From NCBI GenBank assembly GCA_050741255.1, contig JBOIEQ010000030.1, forward strand, positions 1 through 35,717: a stretch of DNA of 35,717 nucleotides, given 5' to 3'. Below, piece after piece: positions 28,855-35,717 of the stretch; the first letter of the stretch is position 1; each line of letters starts with the position of its first letter. The DNA is from CAZXNF01 sp050741255 (GTDB lineage: Bacteria > Pseudomonadota > Gammaproteobacteria > Burkholderiales > SG8-41). The position numbers and the translations under genes are program-made. The notes under the pieces were generated by a model that was not told the DNA's origin, ran no database searches, and saw nothing but the letters and a program-made list of their open reading frames with translations.

Positions 28855-29874
28855 ATGCAGAAGCCCTGCCGCAACAGCTGTACCGTACCATCCTTGCTGG
28901 GCGCCCTGACGCTGGCCGCCGTGCTGCCAGCAAACGCCCAGTCGCCATCGCCGCAGCCATCCCAGTACCCCACCAAGCCGGTGCGCTACCTCGTCGGCTT
29001 CTCGGCCGGCACGGCGACCGACATCGTGGCCCGGCTGATCTCGCAGAAGCTGTCCGAGCGCTGGGGCCAGCAGTTCATCGTGGACAACCGCGTCGGCGCC
29101 GCCGGCACCATCAGCGTCGCCATGGCGGCGCGCGCCGAACCCGACGGCTACACGCTCTACATGGCCTCCGCGACCATGGTGTCCGCGGACTTCTTCGTGC
29201 CCGGCGTGACCTACGACGTGTTCCGGGATTTCGCCCCGGTGATCCTGATGGCCGAGCTGCCGACGGTGCTGATCGTGCCGCCGCAGCTCGGGCTCAACTC
29301 CGTGAAAGACCTCATCGCGCTGGCCAAATCCAAACCCGGCGCGCTCAACTACGCGCACTCCGGGCAGGGCACCGGCAGCCACATCGCCGCGGAATTGCTC
29401 CGCTCGATCGCCGGCATCGACCTCCAGGAAGTCTCGTTCAAGATTTCGGGCGATGCCCTGAACGCCATCATCCGCGGCGACGTCGCCGTGTACTACCCCA
29501 ACCTCGCGGCGGCGCTGCCGCTGATCCGGCAGGGCCGGGTGAAGGCGCTGGCCGTGAGCAGCGCCAGGCGTTCCAGCGTGGCGCCGGATCTCCCGCCGAT
29601 GTCCGACACCGTGCCGGGCTTCGATGTGTCGAGTTTTTATGGCATTGTCGTGCCCGCGCGGACACCGAAGGCCGTCATTGCCCGGCTGAACGCGGCGGTG
29701 GCGGAAATCCTCCAGGACCCCGGGGTACGCGACAAACTGCTCGGCCTGGGCGCGGACGTCGTCGCGGGGTCGCCGGAAAGCCTGACCAAACGGATGCAGT
29801 TCGAGCGCGACCAGGTGACCCGGCTGGTCAAGGACATCGAAGCCCGGGAACGCAAAGTCAAAGCAAAGGGATAA
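28855..29874 (+). CDS. Tripartite tricarboxylate transporter substrate-binding protein (Bug family), copy 2
   Basis: The 339-residue paralogue of the preceding gene shares long identical blocks with it (GTATDIVAR, QKLSERWGQQ, VDNRVGAAGTIS, LIALAKSKPGALNYA, VPARTPKAVIA), so a tandem duplication is clear. It has its own signal peptide (hydrophobic LLGALTLAAVLPANAQ, cleaved near residue 29). Differences cluster in the ligand-contacting loops (SAGTATD for TPGTATD, SATMVSADFF for ASTFVVTPYL), pointing to altered specificity. GGGGGAG before the ATG is the ribosome binding site. It ends 8 bp before the hydroxyacid dehydrogenase gene. Confidence 0.92.
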   Translation: MQKPCRNSCTVPSLLGALTLAAVLPANAQSPSPQPSQYPTKPVRYLVGFSAGTATDIVARLISQKLSERWGQQFIVDNRVGAAGTISVAMAARAEPDGYTLYMASATMVSADFFVPGVTYDVFRDFAPVILMAELPTVLIVPPQLGLNSVKDLIALAKSKPGALNYAHSGQGTGSHIAAELLRSIAGIDLQEVSFKISGDALNAIIRGDVAVYYPNLAAALPLIRQGRVKALAVSSARRSSVAPDLPPMSDTVPGFDVSSFYGIVVPARTPKAVIARLNAAVAEILQDPGVRDKLLGLGADVVAGSPESLTKRMQFERDQVTRLVKDIEARERKVKAKG

Positions 29875-29882
29875 CACGAAAC

Positions 29883-30881
29883 ATGATTCACGTACTGTGG
29901 TCGCAAACGAACGTCGATGAATTCGGCACCCGGGTCCCGGACCTGCTGGCGCAGAAGAAGGTGGAGTGGAAGATGGTGCACGTGCCCGACGACGGCGGGC
30001 CGATCTCCGCGGACGACCTGAAGAAGGTCGAAGTCGCCTGCACCACGCGCGACGTGCGCTTCTCCGAGGAACGCTTCAAGCGCTTCGTCCAGGTCTGCGA
30101 GAACGCGCCCAACCTCAAGTGGATCCACTTCCACAGCTCCGGCATCAGTCAGCACAAGTGGCTGCCGCCCGTCATGGCGCGCGGCGTCAAGGTGACCACC
30201 GCCACCGGCATGAACGCGGAACCGGTCGCGCAGACCGGCCTGCTCGGCATCCTGATGCTGGGGCGCCGCGCGCCGCGCTGGATCGCCGGCCAGCAGAAGC
30301 GCGAGTGGATGCCGCTGCGCGGCGACGGCGTGCCGCCGGACCTGGAGGGGGAAACGGTGGTGATCGTCGGCGTCGGCGCCATCGGCAACCGCGTCGCCGA
30401 ATTCTGCAAGATGCTGCGCATGAAGGTGATCGGCGTGCGCCGCAGCCCCAAGCGCGAGGGCGACCACGCGGACGAGATCCAGCCGCCCGGGAATTTCAAG
30501 GCGCTGCTGCCCAAGGCCGACTGGGTGGTGCTGGCCTGCCCGCTGACCAGCGAGACGAAGCACCTGCTCAACGCCGAAACCTTCGCCCTGATGAAACCCT
30601 CCGCCTTCGTCGTCAACATCGCGCGCGGCGAGGTGATCGACGAGGACGCCCTGATCGACGTCCTCACGAAGAAAAAGATCGGCGGCGCCTTCCTCGACGT
30701 GTTCCGGGAAGAACCGCTGCCATCGTCGTCGCCGCTGTGGAACCTGCCGAACACCATCTGCGCCCCGCACATGGGCGGCGGCGCGCGGGGCAACGAATGG
30801 CGCGGCGCGGAGTTCTTCGTCAACAACCTCGAGCTCTACAGCAAGGGGAAGACGATGGTGAACGAACAGGCCGCGCCGTAA
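29883..30881 (+). CDS. D-isomer-specific 2-hydroxyacid dehydrogenase
   Basis: The 332-residue protein has the NAD-binding motif GVGAIGNR (163-170), the GVRRSP basic segment, and the family's catalytic trio R249 (NIARGEVIDE), E277 (DVFREEPLP) and H296 (APHMGGG). It interconverts a D-2-hydroxyacid and a 2-oxoacid, with glyoxylate or hydroxypyruvate-type substrates common in this subfamily. R186-R187 after the Rossmann motif would favour NADP, but this is uncertain. It is in an operon with the two Bug proteins (8 bp gap) and uses AAAGGG at the end of the preceding gene as a Shine-Dalgarno sequence. Confidence 0.92.
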   Translation: MIHVLWSQTNVDEFGTRVPDLLAQKKVEWKMVHVPDDGGPISADDLKKVEVACTTRDVRFSEERFKRFVQVCENAPNLKWIHFHSSGISQHKWLPPVMARGVKVTTATGMNAEPVAQTGLLGILMLGRRAPRWIAGQQKREWMPLRGDGVPPDLEGETVVIVGVGAIGNRVAEFCKMLRMKVIGVRRSPKREGDHADEIQPPGNFKALLPKADWVVLACPLTSETKHLLNAETFALMKPSAFVVNIARGEVIDEDALIDVLTKKKIGGAFLDVFREEPLPSSSPLWNLPNTICAPHMGGGARGNEWRGAEFFVNNLELYSKGKTMVNEQAAP

Positions 30882-30890
30882 CCAAGGCTT

Positions 30891-30959
30891 CGTCACACCG
30901 GCGTAGGCCGGTGTCCAGACGCCTGAATTCACTGGATGCCGGCCTACGCCGGCATGACG
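30891..30959. repeat. Palindromic repeat family D, pair of hairpins
   Basis: Two 8-bp hairpins, ACACCGGC-GTAG-GCCGGTGT (left) and ATGCCGGC-CTAC-GCCGGCAT (right), are flanked by CGTC and TCCAG or their complements. They face each other as inverted copies over 30891-30918 and 30932-30959. The two stems differ at two base pairs and both changes are compensated. The pair lies between convergent genes and probably ends both transcripts. Confidence 0.9.
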
Positions 30960-30993
30960 ATTCCTTGAGGTTAGTGCTGGCGGCTCGACCGGC

Positions 30994-31785
30994 TTACTTC
31001 AACAACCCCCGCGCCTCCGTAACCTGCGCCTTCAGATTCTGCAGCAGCCGCACCTCCGGCGAGGGCGCGCAGTTCGCGTAACCCACCCCCAGCTCGCGCA
31101 ACTGCGCCGCGTTGCGCGGGAACACCGCGTTGTTCATCGGCAGGGCCAGCCGGGTGACACCGCTCTTCTTCACCGCGGCCGCGACGCGGTCGATGGTCGC
31201 CACCAGCTTGGGATGGTTCGTCTGGCCGGCCACGCCCAGCGCGCGCGACATGTCGGCAGGTCCCACCACCACCAGGTCCACGCCCTCGGTCGAGGCGATC
31301 TGGTCGATCTCGTCCAGCGCGGACAGCTCCTCGATCATGATCGCCAGCATGATTTCCCGGTTGGACTGCTCCATGTGGTCCTTGGGGGCCACCTTGCCGT
31401 AGTCGGACGCGCGCGTGCCCGACGCCATGCCGCGGGCGCCGAGCGGCGCGTAGCGCACGGCCTGCACCGCTGCGCGGGCGTCCGCCGCGCTGTTCACGTG
31501 CGGGAGCTGGATACCCTGCACGCCCATGTCCAGCAGGCGCAGGAGGAAGGCCGGGTCGAAGCCGGGCGGGCGCACGATAGGCGTCACCCCCACGCGCTCC
31601 GCCGCCATCACCATGAGCTGCACGTCGCGCAGGTCGAAGCTGGTGTGCTCCAGGTCGATGAAGGCGGCGTCGAAGCCGGCGTGGCCGATCAGCTCGACGA
31701 TCTGCGGGTCGGCGATGCCGCCGACGTAGGTGCCGAAGGCCATGCCGCCTTCGCGGACGATGCGTTTGGCGCGGTTTTCTAACAT
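30994..31785 (-). CDS. HpcH/HpaI aldolase family protein
   Basis: The 263-residue TIM-barrel protein has the class II pyruvate-aldolase motifs: FIDLEHTSFDL with H47, IVRPPG with R72, GIQLPHVNS, the metal glutamate E152 in MIEELSALDEID, and D178 in VVGPADMSRALG. Such enzymes reversibly cleave 2-keto-3-deoxy acids to pyruvate or glyoxylate-type products and an aldehyde. The GGAGGAACC Shine-Dalgarno sequence directly before the ATG fixes the start. It converges with the hydroxyacid dehydrogenase gene and may act on the same group of sugar-acid metabolites (inference). Confidence 0.92.
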   Translation of the reverse strand: MLENRAKRIVREGGMAFGTYVGGIADPQIVELIGHAGFDAAFIDLEHTSFDLRDVQLMVMAAERVGVTPIVRPPGFDPAFLLRLLDMGVQGIQLPHVNSAADARAAVQAVRYAPLGARGMASGTRASDYGKVAPKDHMEQSNREIMLAIMIEELSALDEIDQIASTEGVDLVVVGPADMSRALGVAGQTNHPKLVATIDRVAAAVKKSGVTRLALPMNNAVFPRNAAQLRELGVGYANCAPSPEVRLLQNLKAQVTEARGLLK

Positions 31786-31892
31786 GGTTCCTCCATCAAA
31801 CGCTACGTTGCTATTATGGCCAGCGAGAGCTGAGAGTAGTGATTTCTGGAAACAGGATCAAGCAGGGAAACTCAAAGTTGTCGGGGCGCTGA

Positions 31893-32402
31893 ATGAACCA
31901 AGTGGAAAAAATGCCAGACGCACTCTCTGACGATACCTGGCTTGTATTGAACCGCCCTGATGGGACAGTTAACCGAGTGCCATTTCTGCTGCACTTTGCT
32001 GCGATTGCGTTGATCGCGGTGGCCCTTGTTTGGTGGATATTTGGTGGTTCAAGTTCGCGTCATTTACTTGCCCCGAGTTTGCTTTTGCTTGGTGTTTTTA
32101 TGAATCGCTTAGGACTTCGTCTTGAACGAAAAATACGCTATGTCCCTTGTTTTTGGTTGGATTCCAACGGTGTTCATTACACTCCTAGTTGGGACGGCAG
32201 TGTGAGGAATGGCATGAGATTGATTCCTTGGCCTGAACTAAGCGATGTTAAGTATGTGGACGCTGAATATAGTGAACTGCATCTGACGCAAGTTCACTTC
32301 GTTCATAGGGTGCAAATCGGATATGAGGACGCACAAAAAGCAATATCAATTATCCGAGAGCAAATTGCGAAGAACGTAAGTCAAGAAGGTTTGCATTCCT
32401 AA
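31893..32402 (+). CDS. Hypothetical membrane protein, AT-rich orphan gene
   Basis: The 169-residue product has two closely spaced membrane helices (about 31-50 and 58-72) with a short GSSSRH turn, a basic stretch (RLGLRLERKIRY), then a cytoplasmic domain of about 85 residues with alternating strands (FWLDSNGVHYTPSW, IPWPELSDVKYVD, LHLTQVHFVHRVQIG) and a C-terminal helix. This resembles the two-helix plus PH-like layout of some bacterial membrane proteins, but I do not recognise a family. Codon use is markedly more AT-rich than its neighbours. The second ATG (31911), after GTGGAAAAA, is an alternative start. It has no operon partners. Confidence 0.6.
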   Translation: MNQVEKMPDALSDDTWLVLNRPDGTVNRVPFLLHFAAIALIAVALVWWIFGGSSSRHLLAPSLLLLGVFMNRLGLRLERKIRYVPCFWLDSNGVHYTPSWDGSVRNGMRLIPWPELSDVKYVDAEYSELHLTQVHFVHRVQIGYEDAQKAISIIREQIAKNVSQEGLHS

Positions 32403-32572
32403 TTGGCAGAAAGATCTTCTTGGGTAACGTCATATTGGTGCATATGTATCTTTCGACGCCCCCATTCTGTGCGTCAGTTCATTAGTTTTTCCGTAAGTCG
32501 CTAAGTCCCCACAATTTATGGCCATGGCATAGACGTTGCGTGGTCTCCTCCACTACCAAGAGGAGCCCCGCC

Positions 32573-33364
32573 ATGAAGTCCGTTGCCCGCCTGCTGTCCC
32601 CCCTGTTCGCCCTGGCCCTGATCGCGGCCGCCCCCCTCGCCAGCGCCCAGTCCGGCCTGGACGACGTGATGAAGGCGAAAATGATCAAGATCGCCGTCCC
32701 GACCGACTTCCCGCCCTATGGCTTCGTCGGGCCGGACCTCCAGCCCCAGGGACTGGACGTGGACATGGCCAAGCTGATCGCCGCCAAGCTCAAGGTGAAG
32801 CTCGAACTGGTGCCCGTGACCAGCGCCAACCGCATCGCCTACCTCCAGACCAAGAAGGCGGAGCTGGTGATCTCCACCCTGGGCAAGAACCTGGAGCGGG
32901 AGAAGGTGATCGACTTCACCGCCGCCTATTCGCCTTTCTTCCAGGCTGTGTTCGGCGGCAAGGGCGTGGCCGTGAAATCGGCCGCCGACCTCGGCGGCAA
33001 GTCGATTTCGGTGACGCGCGGCGCCATCGAGGACATGGAGCTGACCAAGCTCGCCCCGCCCAGCACCGACATCAAGCGCTTCGAGGACAACAACGCGACC
33101 GTGGCGGCCTTCGTCTCCGGCCAGACGCAGCTGATCGCGACAGGCGCCTCGGTGGCGGCCAACATGATCGACAAGAACCCGAAGCTCGGCGCGGAACTCA
33201 AGTTCGTGCTGAAGGATTCGCCCAACTTCATCGGCGTGGCCAAGGGCGACGCCAAGCTGATCGCCGCGGTGAACGCGATCATCGCCGACGCCAAGAAGTC
33301 CGGCGACCTGGAGAAGATGGCGCAGAAGTGGCTGGGGCGCGGGACGGGTGAACTGCCTAACTAG
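32573..33364 (+). CDS. Polar amino acid ABC transporter, periplasmic substrate-binding protein
   Basis: The 263-residue protein has a signal peptide (MKSVARLLSPLFALALIAAA..., cleaved after ASA near residue 24) and the family 3 solute-binding fold: KIAVPTDFPPYGFVG opening strand, GLDVDMAKLIAAKL, ELVISTLGKNLEREKVIDFTAAY, and a C-terminal GDLEKMAQKWLG helix. It delivers a polar amino acid or related compound to the permeases encoded downstream. AGAGGAG precedes the ATG. Its stop is followed by a 152-bp gap occupied by three hairpins, after which the permease genes continue in the same direction. Confidence 0.93.
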   Translation: MKSVARLLSPLFALALIAAAPLASAQSGLDDVMKAKMIKIAVPTDFPPYGFVGPDLQPQGLDVDMAKLIAAKLKVKLELVPVTSANRIAYLQTKKAELVISTLGKNLEREKVIDFTAAYSPFFQAVFGGKGVAVKSAADLGGKSISVTRGAIEDMELTKLAPPSTDIKRFEDNNATVAAFVSGQTQLIATGASVAANMIDKNPKLGAELKFVLKDSPNFIGVAKGDAKLIAAVNAIIADAKKSGDLEKMAQKWLGRGTGELPN

Positions 33365-33365
33365 G

Positions 33366-33507
33366 ACCGTCATGCCGGCGAAGGCCGGCATCCATTTAGG
33401 CGCTACGTGCCTGTGACTTCGTTCTCAATGGATTCCCGCCTGCGCGGGAATGACGGTCTTTATGCGTCATGCCTTTCAATGGATACCGGCCTCCGCCGGT
33501 ATGACGG
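33366..33507. repeat. Palindromic repeat family D, three hairpins between binding protein and permease genes
   Basis: Three copies of one design, 5'-CCGTCA-stem-TCCATT or its reverse: ATGCCGGC-GAAG-GCCGGCAT (33372-33391), ATTCCCGC-CTGC-GCGGGAAT (33432-33451) and ATACCGGC-CTCC-GCCGGTAT (33483-33502). The first is in the opposite orientation to the other two. Stem bases vary but pairing is kept. This fills nearly all of the gap between the binding-protein and first permease genes. Confidence 0.9.
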
Positions 33508-33516
33508 CCTAAACCC

Positions 33517-34182
33517 GTGAACATCGAATTCGACTTTCTGGCAGTCCTCGAGCAGTGGCCGCTGCTGCTCAAGGGCATCGCGGTCACGATTGCGCTGACG
33601 GCCGCTGCCGCGCCCGTGGGCCTCGCGGTCGGCACCGCCTGTGCGTGGGTGCGGGCGGAAGGGCCGGCGTGGTTGAAGTGGCCGATCGGCGCGTACGTCG
33701 AGGTGATCCGCAACACGCCCTTTATCGTGCAACTGTTCTTCATCTTCTTCGGCCTGCCGAACCTCGGCATCAAGCTCTCGCCGGAAACGGCGTCGGTGCT
33801 GACGATGGTGATCAACCTCGGCGCCTATTCCACCGAGATCGTGCGCGCGGGCATCCAGAACACGCCGCGCGGGCAGATCGAGGCGGCGCAGAGCCTCGCC
33901 ATGGACCGCTGGCAGATCTTCACGCGGGTGGTGCTGCCCCCGGCCTACAAGCGGGTATGGCCGGCGACGGTGAGCCAGATCATCATCGTGATGCTGGGCT
34001 CGGCGGTGTGCGGCCAGATTTCCGTGCCGGAGCTGTTCTACGCGACCAACCTCATCCAGAGCCGCAACTTCCGCGCCTTCGAGGCGTTCATCATCGGCAC
34101 GCTGCTGTATCTCGCCCTGTCGATCCTCCTGCGCCGGTTCCTGAACTGGATCGGCCCGCGCTTCCTGTTCGGGTCGCGATAG
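33517..34182 (+). CDS. Amino acid ABC transporter permease, first subunit
   Basis: The 221-residue HisM/HisQ-type permease has about five membrane helices and the EAA cytoplasmic loop EAAQSLAMDRWQIFTRVVLPPA, which contacts the ATPase. NTPFIVQLFFIFFGLP is the other family hallmark. The start codon is the GTG at 33517 (GTGAACATCG), 10 bp after the last hairpin of the repeat cluster. It pairs with the following permease to form a heterodimer. Confidence 0.92.
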   Translation: MNIEFDFLAVLEQWPLLLKGIAVTIALTAAAAPVGLAVGTACAWVRAEGPAWLKWPIGAYVEVIRNTPFIVQLFFIFFGLPNLGIKLSPETASVLTMVINLGAYSTEIVRAGIQNTPRGQIEAAQSLAMDRWQIFTRVVLPPAYKRVWPATVSQIIIVMLGSAVCGQISVPELFYATNLIQSRNFRAFEAFIIGTLLYLALSILLRRFLNWIGPRFLFGSR

Positions 34183-34187
34183 CCGCC

Positions 34188-34838
34188 ATGGTCGAATTCA
34201 CCCTCTGGGACATTGTCCGCAACCTGCTGCTGGCGGCGCGCTGGACGATCGCGCTGTCGCTGATGGCCTTCGTCGGCGGCGGCATCGTCGGGCTGGCGCT
34301 GCTGGTGCTGCGGGTGTCGAAGGTGCGCGGGTCCGAATTGTTCGTCGGCGGCTACGTGCAGGTCTTCCAGGGCACGCCGCTGCTGATGCAACTCTTCCTT
34401 GCCTATTTCGGCCTGGGGCTGATGGGCATCGACGTTTCGCCGTGGGTCGCGGCGGCGCTGGCGCTGACGCTGTACACCAGCGCGTTCCTGACGGAAATCT
34501 GGCGCGGCTGCGTGGAGGCGATCCCCAGGGGGCAGTGGGAGGCCGCGATGAGCCTCGCCATGAACTTCCGCGAACAGATGTTCCGCGTGATCCTGCCGCA
34601 GGCGCTGCGTATCGCCATTCCGCCCACCGTCGGCTTCCTCGTGCAGGTGGTGAAGGGCACGGCGCTGGCCTCGGTGATCGGCTTCGTCGAGCTGACGAAG
34701 ACCGGCACGCTCATCACCAACGCTACCTTCAAGCCCTTCCTCGTCTATACGTGCGTCGCGCTGATGTACTTCGCGCTCTGCTACCCGATCTCGGCGTGGA
34801 GCCACAAGCTGGAAAGGAAAATCCGTGCCGGTCATTGA
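34188..34838 (+). CDS. Amino acid ABC transporter permease, second subunit
   Basis: The 216-residue permease shares the plan of its neighbour: GTPLLMQLFLAYFGLG, the EAA loop WEAAMSLAMNFREQMFRVILPQA, and a final helix with FALCYPISAWSHKLERK. The ATG at 34188 lies 5 bp after the first permease stop codon. A longer open frame upstream overlaps the first permease and is not coding. Its end overlaps the ATPase start by 14 bp. Confidence 0.92.
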   Translation: MVEFTLWDIVRNLLLAARWTIALSLMAFVGGGIVGLALLVLRVSKVRGSELFVGGYVQVFQGTPLLMQLFLAYFGLGLMGIDVSPWVAAALALTLYTSAFLTEIWRGCVEAIPRGQWEAAMSLAMNFREQMFRVILPQALRIAIPPTVGFLVQVVKGTALASVIGFVELTKTGTLITNATFKPFLVYTCVALMYFALCYPISAWSHKLERKIRAGH

Positions 34839-35568
34839 ACCCATCGTAGAGATCAAGGGGCTGCGCAAGCGCTTCGGCACGAACGAGGTGCTGAAGGGCA
34901 TCGACATGTCCGTCGCGCCCGGCGAGGTGATCGCCATCATCGGCAAGAGCGGCTCGGGCAAGAGCACGCTGCTGCGCTGCGTGAACGGGCTGGAGGTGTT
35001 CCAGGAAGGCGCGCTCAGCGTCGCCGGCAAGCCATTGCTGCACGACGAACCCAAGGCCATGCGCGAGCTGCGCCAGAGCGTCGGCATGATCTTCCAGGGC
35101 TTCAACCTGTTTCCGCACCTGACGGTCGGCCGCAACGTGATGCTGGCGCCGACGCTGGTCAAGCACCAGCTCCACTCGGAAACCGAGGCGACGGCGCGCA
35201 AGCTGCTGGAACGCGTGGGCCTCGCGGAAAAGTTCGACGCCATGCCGGACCGCCTGTCCGGCGGCCAGCAGCAGCGGGTGGCGATCGCCCGCGCGCTGGC
35301 GATGGAGCCGGCGGTGCTGCTGTGCGACGAGATCACCTCCGCGCTGGACCCGGAACTGGTGGGCGAGGTGCTGAGCGTGGTGGAGTCGCTCGCCGCCGAC
35401 GGCATGACGCTGCTGATGGTGACGCACGAGATGAACTTCGCGCGCAAGGTGAGCGACCGCGTGGTGTTCATGCACGCCGGCCGCATCCACGAAAGCGGCC
35501 CGCCGGAGACGGTGTTCGGCAATCCGCAGACCGCGGAACTCAAGCAGTTCCTGTCCGCGCTGCATTAG
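34825..35568 (+). CDS. Amino acid ABC transporter ATP-binding protein
   Basis: The 247-residue GlnQ/HisP-type ATPase has Walker A GKSGSGKST (40-48), Q-loop QGFNLFPHLT, signature LSGGQQQR (144-151), Walker B VLLCDE (164-169) and switch VTHE. It powers uptake by the two preceding permeases. It starts with GTG inside the permease gene after GGAAAGGAAAA, so translation is coupled. It completes a binding protein-permease-permease-ATPase operon. Confidence 0.95.
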   Translation: MPVIEPIVEIKGLRKRFGTNEVLKGIDMSVAPGEVIAIIGKSGSGKSTLLRCVNGLEVFQEGALSVAGKPLLHDEPKAMRELRQSVGMIFQGFNLFPHLTVGRNVMLAPTLVKHQLHSETEATARKLLERVGLAEKFDAMPDRLSGGQQQRVAIARALAMEPAVLLCDEITSALDPELVGEVLSVVESLAADGMTLLMVTHEMNFARKVSDRVVFMHAGRIHESGPPETVFGNPQTAELKQFLSALH

Positions 35569-35585
35569 CCGGGTGTTGAAGTATT

Positions 35586-35629
35586 CCGTTCGTGCTGAGC
35601 GGAGCGCCGCAGGTGCGAAGTCGAAGCAC
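35586..35629. repeat. Palindromic repeat family C, single arm
   Basis: CCGTTCGTGCTGAGCG...GCGAAGTCGAAGCAC repeats the left arm of the 27.66-kb element in the same orientation with a few changes (GCGGAGCGCCGCAGGTGC in the middle). It lies 17 bp after the ABC ATPase stop. No matching right arm is seen in the remaining 88 bp, which I cannot otherwise interpret. Confidence 0.75.
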
Positions 35630-35717
35630 TAGAGCCTGTTATGGACCTAAACGTATGCGGCGAACGCGGGAGTCGGGGTTCAGTGCTAGGAGCCGCTCGC
35701 GCCGCAGTGCCGGACAC

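Noticed and set aside
35630..35717. Possible insertion-sequence end starting near GAGCCTGTTATGG
   Set aside because: No inverted terminal repeat, target duplication or transposase can be seen before the window ends.

Overview
The window is high-GC, densely packed chromosomal DNA from a betaproteobacterium, most likely of the order Burkholderiales. This is inferred from several things: the zinc-ribbon/DUF3426 gene lying close to tpx, two Bug-type tricarboxylate binding proteins without membrane subunits, a class I PHA synthase, a liu-type leucine/isovalerate cluster under a MerR regulator, and several families of short intergenic palindromes. The species cannot be told from the sequence alone. 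I see no rRNA, CRISPR array, prophage or transposase.

Layout. 1-6.8 kb is housekeeping: the end of a DUF3426 protein, an orphan GcvH-like protein, tpx, dgkA, mscL (reverse), a PfkB-family kinase, a small lipoprotein, a lysophospholipid acyltransferase, apaH (reverse) and a membrane-anchored cytochrome c (reverse). A tRNA-Arg(CCG) follows at 6.9 kb. 7.0-11.2 kb carries a PYROXD2-like FAD oxidoreductase, a DUF456 membrane protein (reverse), and a GDSL esterase translationally coupled to an MFS transporter. 11.15-12.13 kb is an AT-rich island with one unusual ORF, bounded by 21-bp inverted repeats.

12.2-24.5 kb is a run of 14 reverse-strand genes with very small gaps. It reads, in transcription order: liuR (MerR regulator), an ABM monooxygenase, liuA (isovaleryl-CoA dehydrogenase), a nitronate monooxygenase-like flavoprotein, a thiolase, a small membrane protein, an HCCA-isomerase-like DsbA-fold protein, a macrodomain hydrolase, liuB (methylcrotonyl-CoA carboxylase carboxyltransferase), liuC (methylglutaconyl-CoA hydratase), a large membrane spermidine-synthase-like protein, liuE (HMG-CoA lyase), DUF1289 and DUF2889. 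This covers leucine/isovalerate breakdown to acetyl-CoA and acetoacetate, but the biotin-carrying carboxylase subunit liuD is absent. Two near-identical palindromes (TTGACGTTAACGTCAA and TTTACGTAAACGTCAA) flank liuR and are likely LiuR operators. The second also touches the start codon of a divergent metallo-beta-lactamase-fold gene coupled to phaC, suggesting a link between leucine catabolism and polyhydroxyalkanoate storage.

27.8-35.7 kb is transport and organic-acid metabolism: tandem Bug binding proteins, a D-2-hydroxyacid dehydrogenase, a convergent HpcH/HpaI aldolase, an AT-rich orphan membrane protein, and a polar amino acid ABC transporter (binding protein, two permeases, ATPase).

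Intergenic gaps are short (none above about 240 bp). Many are filled by palindromic repeats of at least five unrelated sequence families, often at convergent gene ends and once between an ABC binding-protein gene and its permeases.
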